Of a stretch of 40,113 nucleotides of DNA, positions 20,546-28,585 are shown piece by piece (position 1 is the first letter of the stretch; every line of letters begins with the position of its first letter). Below the pieces are notes generated by a model, which worked only from the letters and a program-made list of their open reading frames with translations, had not been told where the DNA came from and did not search any database. Source of the stretch: a virus. Position numbers and translations under genes: made by a program. The stretch spans positions 1 to 40,113 of the IMG/VR virus record IMGVR_UViG_3300036820_000040; one strand, 5' to 3'.

Positions 20546-22129
20546 ATGATCGCATCTCCAGGAACCATGGAAGGTACGAAGAACAAGCTCGCGCGTCGTT
20601 CCATGAACGGCACATCGACCGCGCTGGAGACCGTCAGGAAGACGGTTCTCAAAACGATCGCCGGGCCAATCACGATCTCCGAGGTGTCGGGCGCAGCGCC
20701 GCCTCGGCAGCAGATCGACGCCACGAGGGAGTACAAGCCGCACCCTTATGCCGATCTGCTCCCGCGCATGTCGGACGCTCAATATGCGGCCCTCAAACGC
20801 AGCCTGGGCACCGGCCCGCAGACCGATCCCATCGTGTTGTACAAAGGGATGATCCTCGACGGCCGTCACCGCTACCGCGCGCTTCGAGAGTTGAAGATTT
20901 TGCCTCGATACACCGAGTTCGTCGGCACCGACACCGAGGCCCTGGCGTTCGTGCATGCACGCTTGCTGCACCGTCACCTTACGGCGTCGCAACTGGCGTG
21001 CTGCGCGGTGGGGATTAAAGCGGTGATGGCCGAACACGCCGCGGAGCGGATGAAGCGAGGCGGCGAAGTCGCTCCGGAAGAGCAGAAGGGAAGGGCGCGC
21101 GATCTCGCCGGCGACTTTGTCGGCGTCAGCGGAAAATACGTGGATCAGGCCGAGAAGATCCTTGAACGGGATCCCGGTCTTTTTGATTCGGTCAAGGAGG
21201 GAATCGTGCCGATGGCGCGGGCCAGGCAGTTCCTGGTGAAGCGCGACCGGGTGCGGACAATGGAGACCCAGGCGCGGCGCGTCGCCAAGCTGCCATCCGA
21301 AGGCCTGGGGAAGTGGGAGATCCTGCCCGATGACAACGCCCTGCTGCTGCCGACGATCCCGCGCCGCAAAGCCAGGCTCATCTTCCTGGACCCGAAGTAC
21401 AACATCAACCTTGATGGGTACCGGGATGATGAGACGGATGACCTGCCGCCCGCGGAGTATTACGGCCGGCTCGAAAAATGCTTCGCTGAATGCGCCGAGA
21501 TCCTCACCGCCGACGGCTCGATCTTCGTGCTCATCAACGGCGCCAACGTGGCCGAGGTGATGCTGCTCTTGAAGAAGGCCGGCCTGCATCTGCGCCAGCT
21601 CATCACCTGGCACGAGGATTTTGCGGTCAACCAGAAGGGGGCGTTCGCCGCCGACCGGTTCATCTGCTACTTCACGCGCGACCCGCGGAAGTTTGTGTTC
21701 AACCAGGAAGTCTTCCTCCGTCCGGCCGATCGCGAGACCGTGCATGACGACGGCCGGGCGACGAAGTTCGCGGAAGGCGGCGGCAGGACCTGGTCGAGCA
21801 CCTGGGGCATCAACCCAAAGATCCCGCGGCTGCCGGGGACGTCCAAGGAGCGCATCCCGGAGTTCCCCACGCAACTGCCGTTGCTGTTGCTGCGGGCGAT
21901 CGTCCTGGGGATGAGCGATCCAGGCGACACCGTGCTGGATGCGTTCAGCGGCTCGGCGACGACGGGGCACGCCGCCATCGAGTCCGGGCGCAACTATATC
22001 GGAATCGAGCGCGTAAAGAAATGGGTCAACCTCTCGGCCCTGCGTCTCCGGGGCGTCACGCCCCGGCTGGCCGCCCCGTTGTTCGTGTTCCCGGAATCGT
22101 CGCCCGAACTCGCAGCGGAGGCGTCATGA
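20546..22129 (+). CDS. ParB-like domain fused to beta-class DNA methyltransferase
   Basis: 527 aa; AGGA lies 8 nt before ATG 20546. Residues about 55-230 are ParB/sulfiredoxin-like, with YADLLPRMSDAQYAALKRSL and DPIVLYKGMILDGRHRYRAL. The methyltransferase follows: motif IV DPKYNI (282-287, usual DPPY changed to DPKY) before motif I DAFSGSATTG (465-474), the beta-class order of N4-cytosine/N6-adenine enzymes, then YIGIE. Such fusions are common on phages and plasmids and modify phage DNA at their own sites. Whether the Lys in motif IV preserves activity is unclear. Confidence 0.85.
   Translation: MIASPGTMEGTKNKLARRSMNGTSTALETVRKTVLKTIAGPITISEVSGAAPPRQQIDATREYKPHPYADLLPRMSDAQYAALKRSLGTGPQTDPIVLYKGMILDGRHRYRALRELKILPRYTEFVGTDTEALAFVHARLLHRHLTASQLACCAVGIKAVMAEHAAERMKRGGEVAPEEQKGRARDLAGDFVGVSGKYVDQAEKILERDPGLFDSVKEGIVPMARARQFLVKRDRVRTMETQARRVAKLPSEGLGKWEILPDDNALLLPTIPRRKARLIFLDPKYNINLDGYRDDETDDLPPAEYYGRLEKCFAECAEILTADGSIFVLINGANVAEVMLLLKKAGLHLRQLITWHEDFAVNQKGAFAADRFICYFTRDPRKFVFNQEVFLRPADRETVHDDGRATKFAEGGGRTWSSTWGINPKIPRLPGTSKERIPEFPTQLPLLLLRAIVLGMSDPGDTVLDAFSGSATTGHAAIESGRNYIGIERVKKWVNLSALRLRGVTPRLAAPLFVFPESSPELAAEAS
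22048..22066. promoter_or_regulatory. Perfect 19-bp palindrome in the 3' end of the methyltransferase gene
   Basis: CCGGGGCGT-C-ACGCCCCGG. Its core GGCGTCACGCC also occurs at 20431-20441, so copies bracket the ParB-methyltransferase gene; the complement-centre version GGCGTGACGCC is at 4102-4112. Confidence 0.4.
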
Positions 22130-22413
22130 GAACTCTGCTCGCCCATCAAATCCATGACACCATCCTCTCCCTGATGGCCGAGGGGTGGCGTAGCGCTCAG
22201 GCCGGAGAAATCCAGCGGCGCCGGAAAGAAATGAATCGGCTGCTTCGGGCCGTGCAGCGCCGGTTTCCGTTTGTCGATTACCGAACGCTCCGAGAGGCCA
22301 TGCGCGAGATGCCCGCCCCGCCGGCGTCGTCGCCCCACGCGTACGCGCACAACTTCACGAAAGGGGATCCATGCCCGCCACCAGCGACCCCGACGCTCCG
22401 CGTCGCGAATTGA
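22126..22413 (+). CDS. Small basic early protein
   Basis: 95 aa, ATGA-coupled to the methyltransferase. One helical segment rich in Arg (EIQRRRKEMNRLLRAVQRRF) suggests nucleic-acid contact; the C-terminal third is Pro-rich and overlaps the next gene by 43 bp. No known family. Confidence 0.6.
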   Translation: MRTLLAHQIHDTILSLMAEGWRSAQAGEIQRRRKEMNRLLRAVQRRFPFVDYRTLREAMREMPAPPASSPHAYAHNFTKGDPCPPPATPTLRVAN

Positions 22414-22616
22414 TCAAACTCGTTGCCCGCCTGCTCAGTGGAGCCACCGACGTGATCGTGCAGATCGATCTGGCCCAGGGAACGGCCGCGTTGGCGCGGG
22501 ATCTCGACGCGGCGGAGCTCCGGGCCGCGCTGCTCGAGCTGAACCAGCTCCTCCGCTCGGCCGGCCAGGCGATGGGGATGCCGATCGAAGTGCCGGCGGT
22601 CGCCGGCGGGAAGTGA
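22371..22616 (+). CDS. Small helical early protein
   Basis: 81 aa; AAGGGG lies 4-5 nt before the ATG. Two amphipathic helices (ELIKLVARLLSGATDVIVQI and AAELRAALLELNQLLRSAG) suggest a small dimeric protein. It overlaps the preceding gene and is followed 6 bp later by the next start. Function unknown. Confidence 0.6.
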   Translation: MPATSDPDAPRRELIKLVARLLSGATDVIVQIDLAQGTAALARDLDAAELRAALLELNQLLRSAGQAMGMPIEVPAVAGGK

Positions 22617-22622
22617 TGACCA

Positions 22623-22946
22623 ATGGAAAACGCGGAAGAGATCGCCCGGCTTCGGAGATGGATCAACGATCTGCAGTCGGGCATGTGGATTAACTGTGTC
22701 TACTGCGGGCACCGGTATGGTCCGCGGGAAACGACGCCCGTGAGCATGGCTGACGCTCTTAAACTCCACGTCGCATCCTGCGAAGCGCATCCGATGTCCA
22801 AGCTCCTCAAGGCGTGCCGGTTGGCGTTCCACACACTCAGCTCCCTCGAAGCTGTGCGCGATGGGATCCCAGATGAAGCATTGCGAGAGTACATCGAGGT
22901 GGTGCGGAGCGCGATAGAAGAGGCGACGCGCGTCGGCGGGAAGTGA
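22623..22946 (+). CDS. Small zinc-finger protein (CVYCGH...H...C...HP)
   Basis: 107 aa. CVYCGHRYGP (residues 25-34) with HVASCEAHP (49-57) gives a C2HC-type zinc site similar to short proteins common in phage early operons. A C-terminal helix (EALREYIEVVRSAIEEA) probably mediates dimerisation. Its stop shares bases with the next GTG. Role unknown; phage-host regulation is plausible. Confidence 0.68.
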   Translation: MENAEEIARLRRWINDLQSGMWINCVYCGHRYGPRETTPVSMADALKLHVASCEAHPMSKLLKACRLAFHTLSSLEAVRDGIPDEALREYIEVVRSAIEEATRVGGK

Positions 22947-23296
22947 CCTGGTGGCTTTACGCCGCGTCAAGGGGACCGTACTCATGGTCGACGCCGCCGC
23001 GGCGGGTCGCTGCGACCTTCGCGCCTTTGGCCATTTCGGAGGGCTTGGAACAATCTCGCTGGCCTCGGTGCATCTGCGGCCGCCTTGTCCTTCGGTCAAG
23101 CTCGGGACCTCTCGACGGATCGGACGGGGAAGACGCAGGCATTCTCGCCGGGCTTCCGCCGGCGTCAAGATGTTACGGGCTGCTGATCGTTTCGCTGAAC
23201 CCGCCGCTCCCGTCATATTTCACGACCGCGATCACGATTTGCCCAGAAGGGACGCTCCCCGTCAAAGGTGGCACGCCCGGCCCGAGCGTCGAATAG
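22943..23296 (+). CDS. Last early ORF, overlapping the distal tail gene
   Basis: 117 aa from a GTG sharing GTGA with the preceding stop. RWPRCICGRLV hints at a Cys pair. The last 41 codons are antisense to the end of the tail gene, so the true product may be shorter or the frame spurious. No promoter or terminator separates the two convergent transcription units here. Confidence 0.35.
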   Translation: MTWWLYAASRGPYSWSTPPRRVAATFAPLAISEGLEQSRWPRCICGRLVLRSSSGPLDGSDGEDAGILAGLPPASRCYGLLIVSLNPPLPSYFTTAITICPEGTLPVKGGTPGPSVE

Positions 23297-25857
23297 TAGG
23301 TCCAGTTGAACGCCGAGCCCGACGGAGTCACGTACAAGTCCGCCGTCACAGTGAGACCGGCGCCCAGCACGTCGGGCACGGTGACGCTCCCGGAGACGAT
23401 GGGCAAACCAATAGCTCCGCCGGTCTGATAGGCCGGCGCCTTCGCCCACACCATCCCGTTCAGCATCGCCCTCAGCTCGATCAGGATGGCCGGTGTGATG
23501 TAGTCGCCGGCCACCTGGATGCCCGGATCCAGATGGTTGGCGGCGCTCGGGGCGTTGGCACTGCTCAGGGAATCAGGCTCCGCGTTGACGGGGATCCACT
23601 GCGTCCAGTTGCGCGGAGAGAAGACGCTCTTCGTGCGCGTCCGCTGAAGCGTGATTGTGGTCGACGTCGTCAGCTCGGTATTCGCGCCGTCGAGGCTGAC
23701 CGCCCAGAACTTGCCATTGGTCGGCATCGTGCCGGGGATCGTCACTGCGATCGAGCCTGTCGCGGTCGTCCCGCCGGCGAAGCCCGTGCCGGAGATCGCG
23801 GCGGACCGGACTCCGATCGGCTGATTCCCTGCCGAGCCGACGGCGACCTGTGTGAGGTTGATCGTGTTGCCGCTTGATGAGGCGGAGATCTGCCCGGCGT
23901 ACGTGGCGTTGCCCAGCGCGGTCAGCACCGCGGACTGGACGTCGGCCGCGGTGGTCTGGGTGAAGGTCTGATTGATCAGGGCATAGTTGTCGGTGAGAGT
24001 GACCGACGAACCGGGGCCCACCGCGAAGGTCAGCACGAAATTGTAGGGATTGCTGACCAGCGTGATGCTGTCGCCCCCGGCCACCAGGCCAGCGAATTTC
24101 AAAGTTCCCGTCGCGGCCAAGTCGGCGATGGTGACGCTGACGGCGGGGCTCTGGTTTGTGGTGCCGATGCCATTCCACACGGCGCACGTCACCGAATAGG
24201 CCCCGGCGGGCAGGAATCCCCCCGTGGAGCTTCCCGTCGCCGTGGGGGCCGACGCCGGGTCGGTGATCGCCGCCACGCATTGCCCGCAGACGCCCAGGGC
24301 AAGCGAGCTGCTGACCAGTGCGATTTGGCCGGTGGCGACCTCATTGCCTTGGTCGTCCAGCGTATCGTCGGGAAATCCCACGACGCGCGCCCGGTTGCGG
24401 TTCCACCAGCCATTGCCGATTGCGGGGTCGTAACCCTGGATGGACGACAAGCCGAAGCTAGAAACCCCATGACCGGCAAGCGCGGTGATGCCGCTGAACA
24501 CGCTGCGATCGGCGGCGCGCGCCGTCACCTGGTAGTTGCCGGCCATCAGGTCGACCGCGCAAGTCAGCGCGGCATAGATCGAGGATGCGCCCATGAAGTT
24601 GAGCAGCCCCTGGCCGGCCGATTGGCCGGTGCTGCCGTAAGTGCCGGCGGTGCTGCCGGCGTTGTCGGTGATCGTGCCGCCGCTGAAAGTGACGACCACG
24701 TTCGATCCGCCACCGGTGCCCGGAGCGAGCGTGACCGTCGCGCCATCATCCGGACGGCGGGAGAACGAAATCCAGCCGATGGTGCGGTAGGTCGCCGTGC
24801 TCAGGGGTGTCGGTTGGGCATTAGCGCGCAGGGTGGGCTCGTCCCAGGTGTTGAAACCGAACATGCTGGCTGCGGTGATCGGATTGCTCGGATTTACCCA
24901 GACGACTTCGGAGGCGCCGGTATATCCAAGCGAGGTCGTGATCGCGCCTTGCAGACCGCCGAAGAACGGCGTCTCGGTTGACTGCACATTCGTGGCCGTC
25001 GTGTCCTGCGTGGGAACCGGCTCAGGCGACGTGGGATTGGAGTAAAGCCCGAGGTCGGTGAAGGCCGCGGTTGTGCCCGAGGTGCTGGCCACGCTGGTTT
25101 CGCCGCCGGGCATGCAGCCGGCAAAGATGTTGGCGAGAGCGGCGCCGGCCGGGAGCGTCGGCACCGTGACGGTGATCTGATTAGTCTGACCTGTCGAGAC
25201 GACGATCGACGCCGCCGGGCTCGGGAGCGTTTCGCCGCCGGCGGCGAGCAGCCAGGTGTATCGCACGTAGATCGTCAGGCCGGTGGAAGAGGGAGGAGCC
25301 GGCAGGCTCGGGCCAGGAATAAATCCGAGCAGGTAGGTCGGCGGGTTCGGGCCGCCGGAGATGTGGGGGATGAACGTGGCGAGCGTGTTACTGCCGGTGG
25401 TGCTCGCGTAGACGCGGACGGCGTAGGGCCCGGTCAAGGCGAAGCTGGTCCCGTCGCCCGATGGAAGCGACGGCCAGTTGGGCATGGTGACCAGCACTGC
25501 ATTTTGACTGCCGCTGGAGAAGGTGTACGTGGCCGATGGGCTGGGGAGCGTCTCGACCACCTGACCTATCACGCGATACAACCAGGTGAAGCTGACGCTC
25601 ACGGTCGCGGCGCCGATGCCGCCGCCGGTGGACTGCGCAGTCAGCGTCGGGGCGCTGGAGGGATCGGCCACCACGCCGATCGTGCCTCCGGTGCCGCTGG
25701 CGCTCAGCGTCGGGGCGGTCGATGGGGGCGTGAAAGCCGCACTGACGACGCGGCTTTGATCGAGCCGCTGATTCCAGGCCCGCACCAGAAAGATCAGCCA
25801 CGCGACTTGCCAGAATGCTTGGGTCGGAGAAACGATCGATTCGTTCCACGTGCTCAT
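23173..25857 (-). CDS. Large distal tail/receptor-binding protein
   Basis: 894 aa starting at ATG 25857, which shares TAATG with the preceding stop. Residues 1-30 (MSTWNESIVSPTQAFWQVAW) form an attachment-like N-terminus. The rest is Gly/Thr/Ser/Val-rich with repeated Ig- or fibronectin-like patterns: ADPSSAPTLTAQSTGG, VVETLPSPSATYTFSSG and the parallel GGETLPSPAASIVVSTG. The C-terminal 150 residues (GAGLTVTADLYVTPSG) may bind the receptor. Last gene of the late transcript, after the tape measure: baseplate hub or central fibre is likely. Confidence 0.75.
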   Translation of the reverse strand: MSTWNESIVSPTQAFWQVAWLIFLVRAWNQRLDQSRVVSAAFTPPSTAPTLSASGTGGTIGVVADPSSAPTLTAQSTGGGIGAATVSVSFTWLYRVIGQVVETLPSPSATYTFSSGSQNAVLVTMPNWPSLPSGDGTSFALTGPYAVRVYASTTGSNTLATFIPHISGGPNPPTYLLGFIPGPSLPAPPSSTGLTIYVRYTWLLAAGGETLPSPAASIVVSTGQTNQITVTVPTLPAGAALANIFAGCMPGGETSVASTSGTTAAFTDLGLYSNPTSPEPVPTQDTTATNVQSTETPFFGGLQGAITTSLGYTGASEVVWVNPSNPITAASMFGFNTWDEPTLRANAQPTPLSTATYRTIGWISFSRRPDDGATVTLAPGTGGGSNVVVTFSGGTITDNAGSTAGTYGSTGQSAGQGLLNFMGASSIYAALTCAVDLMAGNYQVTARAADRSVFSGITALAGHGVSSFGLSSIQGYDPAIGNGWWNRNRARVVGFPDDTLDDQGNEVATGQIALVSSSLALGVCGQCVAAITDPASAPTATGSSTGGFLPAGAYSVTCAVWNGIGTTNQSPAVSVTIADLAATGTLKFAGLVAGGDSITLVSNPYNFVLTFAVGPGSSVTLTDNYALINQTFTQTTAADVQSAVLTALGNATYAGQISASSSGNTINLTQVAVGSAGNQPIGVRSAAISGTGFAGGTTATGSIAVTIPGTMPTNGKFWAVSLDGANTELTTSTTITLQRTRTKSVFSPRNWTQWIPVNAEPDSLSSANAPSAANHLDPGIQVAGDYITPAILIELRAMLNGMVWAKAPAYQTGGAIGLPIVSGSVTVPDVLGAGLTVTADLYVTPSGSAFNWTYYSTLGPGVPPLTGSVPSGQIVIAVVKYDGSGGFSETISSP

Positions 25858-26363
25858 TAGCTTGCTCGAATGTTGCCCCAGCCTGCGCCGGAGGAGGTGA
25901 GCATCTGAAATACCTGGTACTGCGCGCTCCCCGCGCCGATGATCGGCGGGTTGACCAGGGCGTACTTGCCGTTCGTGGCGTCGACCGCGTCGTAACGCAG
26001 CACGTCCCCGGCCTGGCCGGCGAAGCACGGCGGCGCAATGCCGGTCCCGGTCCAGTCGTTGTAGATACGCACCGTCAGGTTCGCCGCGCCGCTGGGGACG
26101 CTGGCGAGATTGCACGGGGTAAGCGTCACCGTGGCGCTGCCGGGAACCCAGGGCGTGGCGAGATAGCCATAGAGGTTCGCCACCAGCGCCGAGGGTGCCT
26201 GATCGACCGGTTGCTGGCTCGGCGGCGCGAAAATCAGATAGGCCGGCTTGTTCACGACGCCAGGGCCTTTGAAACCGTCGACCTTCTTGATGATGCGCCG
26301 CATCTCCTCCACCGCCCGGTCGGTGAGGAAATTCGCGCCTTCGGATGGGAGGGGATCACTCAT
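25857..26363 (-). CDS. Putative tail protein downstream of the tape measure
   Basis: 168 aa, overlapping the tape-measure stop (TGATG). It begins with a charged helix (DRAVEEMRRIIKKVDGFKG), then a beta-rich body (ATVTLTPCNLASVPSGAANLTVRIYNDWTG) of the kind seen in baseplate or distal-tail components. No family recognised; position supports a tail-tip role. Confidence 0.65.
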   Translation of the reverse strand: MSDPLPSEGANFLTDRAVEEMRRIIKKVDGFKGPGVVNKPAYLIFAPPSQQPVDQAPSALVANLYGYLATPWVPGSATVTLTPCNLASVPSGAANLTVRIYNDWTGTGIAPPCFAGQAGDVLRYDAVDATNGKYALVNPPIIGAGSAQYQVFQMLTSSGAGWGNIRAS

Positions 26364-28129
26364 CAGGAAACCGCCTTTACCTTGGCCACAATCGCCCCCT
26401 TCAGCGCCGCCACCAGTCCGCTGAATCCATTACTGATGGCGTGATGCACGTCCTCCACCAGCTTTGGCACGTCTTCCAGCCGGGAGCGCCGGGCCAGCCC
26501 GGCGCCGGAACCGCCGAAGTGGTCGCCGCCGATGTCCTGGGCGGCGGCGCCCAGGGCCGTGCGCGTCGCCCCCGCCTTCTCGGCGCGCGTCTCGTCTTCC
26601 TTCAATTGCAGGATCGCCTTTTCCGCCGCCATGCGCTGGGCCATGCTGGCATCCGGGTTGTCCAGGATCTTCTGCACGCGGGCGATTTCATCCGCGTACT
26701 CCCGGGCGATTTTCAGCTTCTCCGCCGCCGCCTTCGCCGCCATGTTCCCCGAGGCCGCCTCGCGCTCCAGCGTCTGCAGGTGGATGTCCGCGATCTCCCG
26801 GTCGATCGACAAGCCCTTCTCCTTCTGCTCGATCTGGTAGGCCGCCTCCGCCTTGGCCGCCTGCCCCCTGGCGCTCAGATTTTCGCCGAGAGCTTCGGCC
26901 CCGGCGGCGTTGCGGATCGCCTGCTGCTCCGCCGCGGTCTTGTGCTCGGCTTCCTTCTGCGCCTGCCTCTCGATCTCGGCCAGCCGCTTCTGGTGGGCCG
27001 CCTGCAGCTCGGCCATGTCCGCGGCATGGTACTGGCCGCTGGCGCGGAGAATCCCGATGTACCCTTGGGTGGCGATCTCCCTTTCGCGGTCGGCGCGGTC
27101 GCGCGCCCGGTCCTGCGCGGCGCGGGAGGCATCGTCGTCCGCCTTCTTCATGTCGGCGTCGAGTTTATTCTTCGCCGCAGCCTCCTCCGCGTTGTACTGC
27201 TCCCGGATCTCGGCGCCATTCTCCGGGTCCCTCGTCTGGGCGTCGACGGCCTTGCGGGCGCGGTCGATCGCTTCGGCATCATACTTCTGCTTGAGCAGCT
27301 CCTTCTCCGCTTCGGCGGTCTTGCCCGCGGCCCGCAACTGCTCGGCGTCGGCCTGCGCATTCATGGCGGCCAGGCGGGTGCGGCCGTCCTGCGCCTCGCG
27401 CGTCTGCCGCTCGTGGTTCCGCAATTCCGCCTCGCGCTGCTCTTTTTCAGCCCGCTCGTCTTCCGCCACGACCATCGGAGATTCGTTGAATTGCTGGACC
27501 GTCAGCCTGCGCCCGGTCGCCTCGATCTGCTTCTGGGTCAATTCGCGGATCTTGTCCAGGCGCTGCTCGTGCTGCGACTCCAGCGTCTGCATCTCCCTGG
27601 CGAAATTGCCGGCTCCGATCGCGGCGATGGCATTGGCGGTTTCCCTCATCTGCGTCACGATCTCGGCGCGCACCCGTTCCTGCTCCTGGCGGATCTTGGC
27701 GCTGGTCTCGGCGCTGGCGTATTCGGCGAAGTGGGAATCGCCGGCCTGCTTGGCGCTGGCCGCCTGGATGTCCTTGATCCCGTCGATGACGCTGCCGATG
27801 CCGCGGACCAGGCCTCCGACGACGGGGATGGAGCCGGCGATCTTGCCGACCAGCCCCTCATAGTTCACGCCCCCTTTTAGTGCCTCCTGGCCGAACTTCT
27901 GGATTTCCTGCCCCAGGTTGGCAAACGCCTCGGTGGCCAGGCTGGCCAGGGCCAGCGCGCCGCCCCCCTTGAGGAGCCGCTCGATGTCCTTGTCGCCGCC
28001 GGCCCGGGCCTCGGCGTTCAATTCGTGGATGCGCTGCCCCAGCGTTTTGACGCTGTTGCCCGTCTGCTCCAGCTTGGCGCTGGCGGCGTCCTTGGCGCTC
28101 AGGAGGATTTCAAGGTTGGTCTGGGGCAT
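26363..28129 (-). CDS. Tail tape-measure protein
   Basis: 588 aa, setting tail length. The N-terminus is typical (LEILLSAKDAASAKLEQTGNSVKTLG), then hydrophobic helices (KGGGALALASLATEAFANLG; VGKIAGSIPVVGGLVRGIG), and about 400 residues of Ala/Glu/Lys/Arg/Gln coiled coil. Length would predict a tail of about 85-90 nm at 0.15 nm per residue. It follows G/GT-like frames, as in lambda, though a 327-aa structural gene and a plus-strand gene intervene. Confidence 0.88.
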   Translation of the reverse strand: MPQTNLEILLSAKDAASAKLEQTGNSVKTLGQRIHELNAEARAGGDKDIERLLKGGGALALASLATEAFANLGQEIQKFGQEALKGGVNYEGLVGKIAGSIPVVGGLVRGIGSVIDGIKDIQAASAKQAGDSHFAEYASAETSAKIRQEQERVRAEIVTQMRETANAIAAIGAGNFAREMQTLESQHEQRLDKIRELTQKQIEATGRRLTVQQFNESPMVVAEDERAEKEQREAELRNHERQTREAQDGRTRLAAMNAQADAEQLRAAGKTAEAEKELLKQKYDAEAIDRARKAVDAQTRDPENGAEIREQYNAEEAAAKNKLDADMKKADDDASRAAQDRARDRADREREIATQGYIGILRASGQYHAADMAELQAAHQKRLAEIERQAQKEAEHKTAAEQQAIRNAAGAEALGENLSARGQAAKAEAAYQIEQKEKGLSIDREIADIHLQTLEREAASGNMAAKAAAEKLKIAREYADEIARVQKILDNPDASMAQRMAAEKAILQLKEDETRAEKAGATRTALGAAAQDIGGDHFGGSGAGLARRSRLEDVPKLVEDVHHAISNGFSGLVAALKGAIVAKVKAVS

Positions 28130-28150
28130 GAGAGGTTATGTTTGCGGTCC

Positions 28151-28585
28151 ATGGCTACAGCGCAACTCTCGCAAGCGGTGGAGTTCCTCCAAACCGGCGC
28201 CGCCCAGGCGATGCTGATCCTGGGCTGGCTTCTCAGCCTGGCGATCGCGTACATCCTGATTCGCCTGGGCGTCCGGCATGGGATCCGCGATGCCGATCGG
28301 GACCGGGAAAAGCGGCGTCCCGGGGCCCTGGTTGAAACCGTCGCCGGCACGCCGGCCGCGATCGGCACGCCGATCATCCGCGGCCGCGACGGTTCTCCCG
28401 TGCTCGCGGCGGCGCCGGCTGGCTTGGTGAACTATCGAATCGACGGCACCAACGATCAGACATCGGGCGCGGTCAAGACCTACATCGCCGCTTCGAGCAT
28501 CGAAGCGGCGCGGCGCAAAGCAAAGGAAAAGGGGATTACCGCGGCGACGATCACACCTGTCTCGCGCGAGCCCTCGCCGGCGTGA
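28151..28585 (+). CDS. Plus-strand membrane protein inserted in the late operon (moron candidate)
   Basis: 144 aa. One membrane helix (AMLILGWLLSLAIAYILIRLG, about residues 20-40, with basic residues after it), a Pro/Ala linker, then YRIDGTNDQTSGAVKTYIAASSIEAARRKAKEKGIT, which resembles the small alpha/beta repeat at the N-terminus of GspF/PilC-like proteins (inference). It is the only plus-strand gene between tail genes; its stop abuts the stop of the 28586 gene and its start is only 21 bp from the tape-measure start. Codon use matches the phage. Probably expressed in the lysogen. Confidence 0.7.
   Translation: MATAQLSQAVEFLQTGAAQAMLILGWLLSLAIAYILIRLGVRHGIRDADRDREKRRPGALVETVAGTPAAIGTPIIRGRDGSPVLAAAPAGLVNYRIDGTNDQTSGAVKTYIAASSIEAARRKAKEKGITAATITPVSREPSPA

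Noticed and set aside
20519-21970. Long minus-strand open frame opposite the ParB-methyltransferase
   Set aside because: The sense strand has DPKY and DAFSGSATTG motifs and a ribosome site; the antisense product is Arg/Gln/Pro-rich noise.
26345-27880. Long plus-strand open frame (511 codons) opposite the tape measure
   Set aside because: Mirror of a Glu/Ala/Arg-rich coiled coil gives Leu/Arg/Gly-rich frames; no start site or domain.
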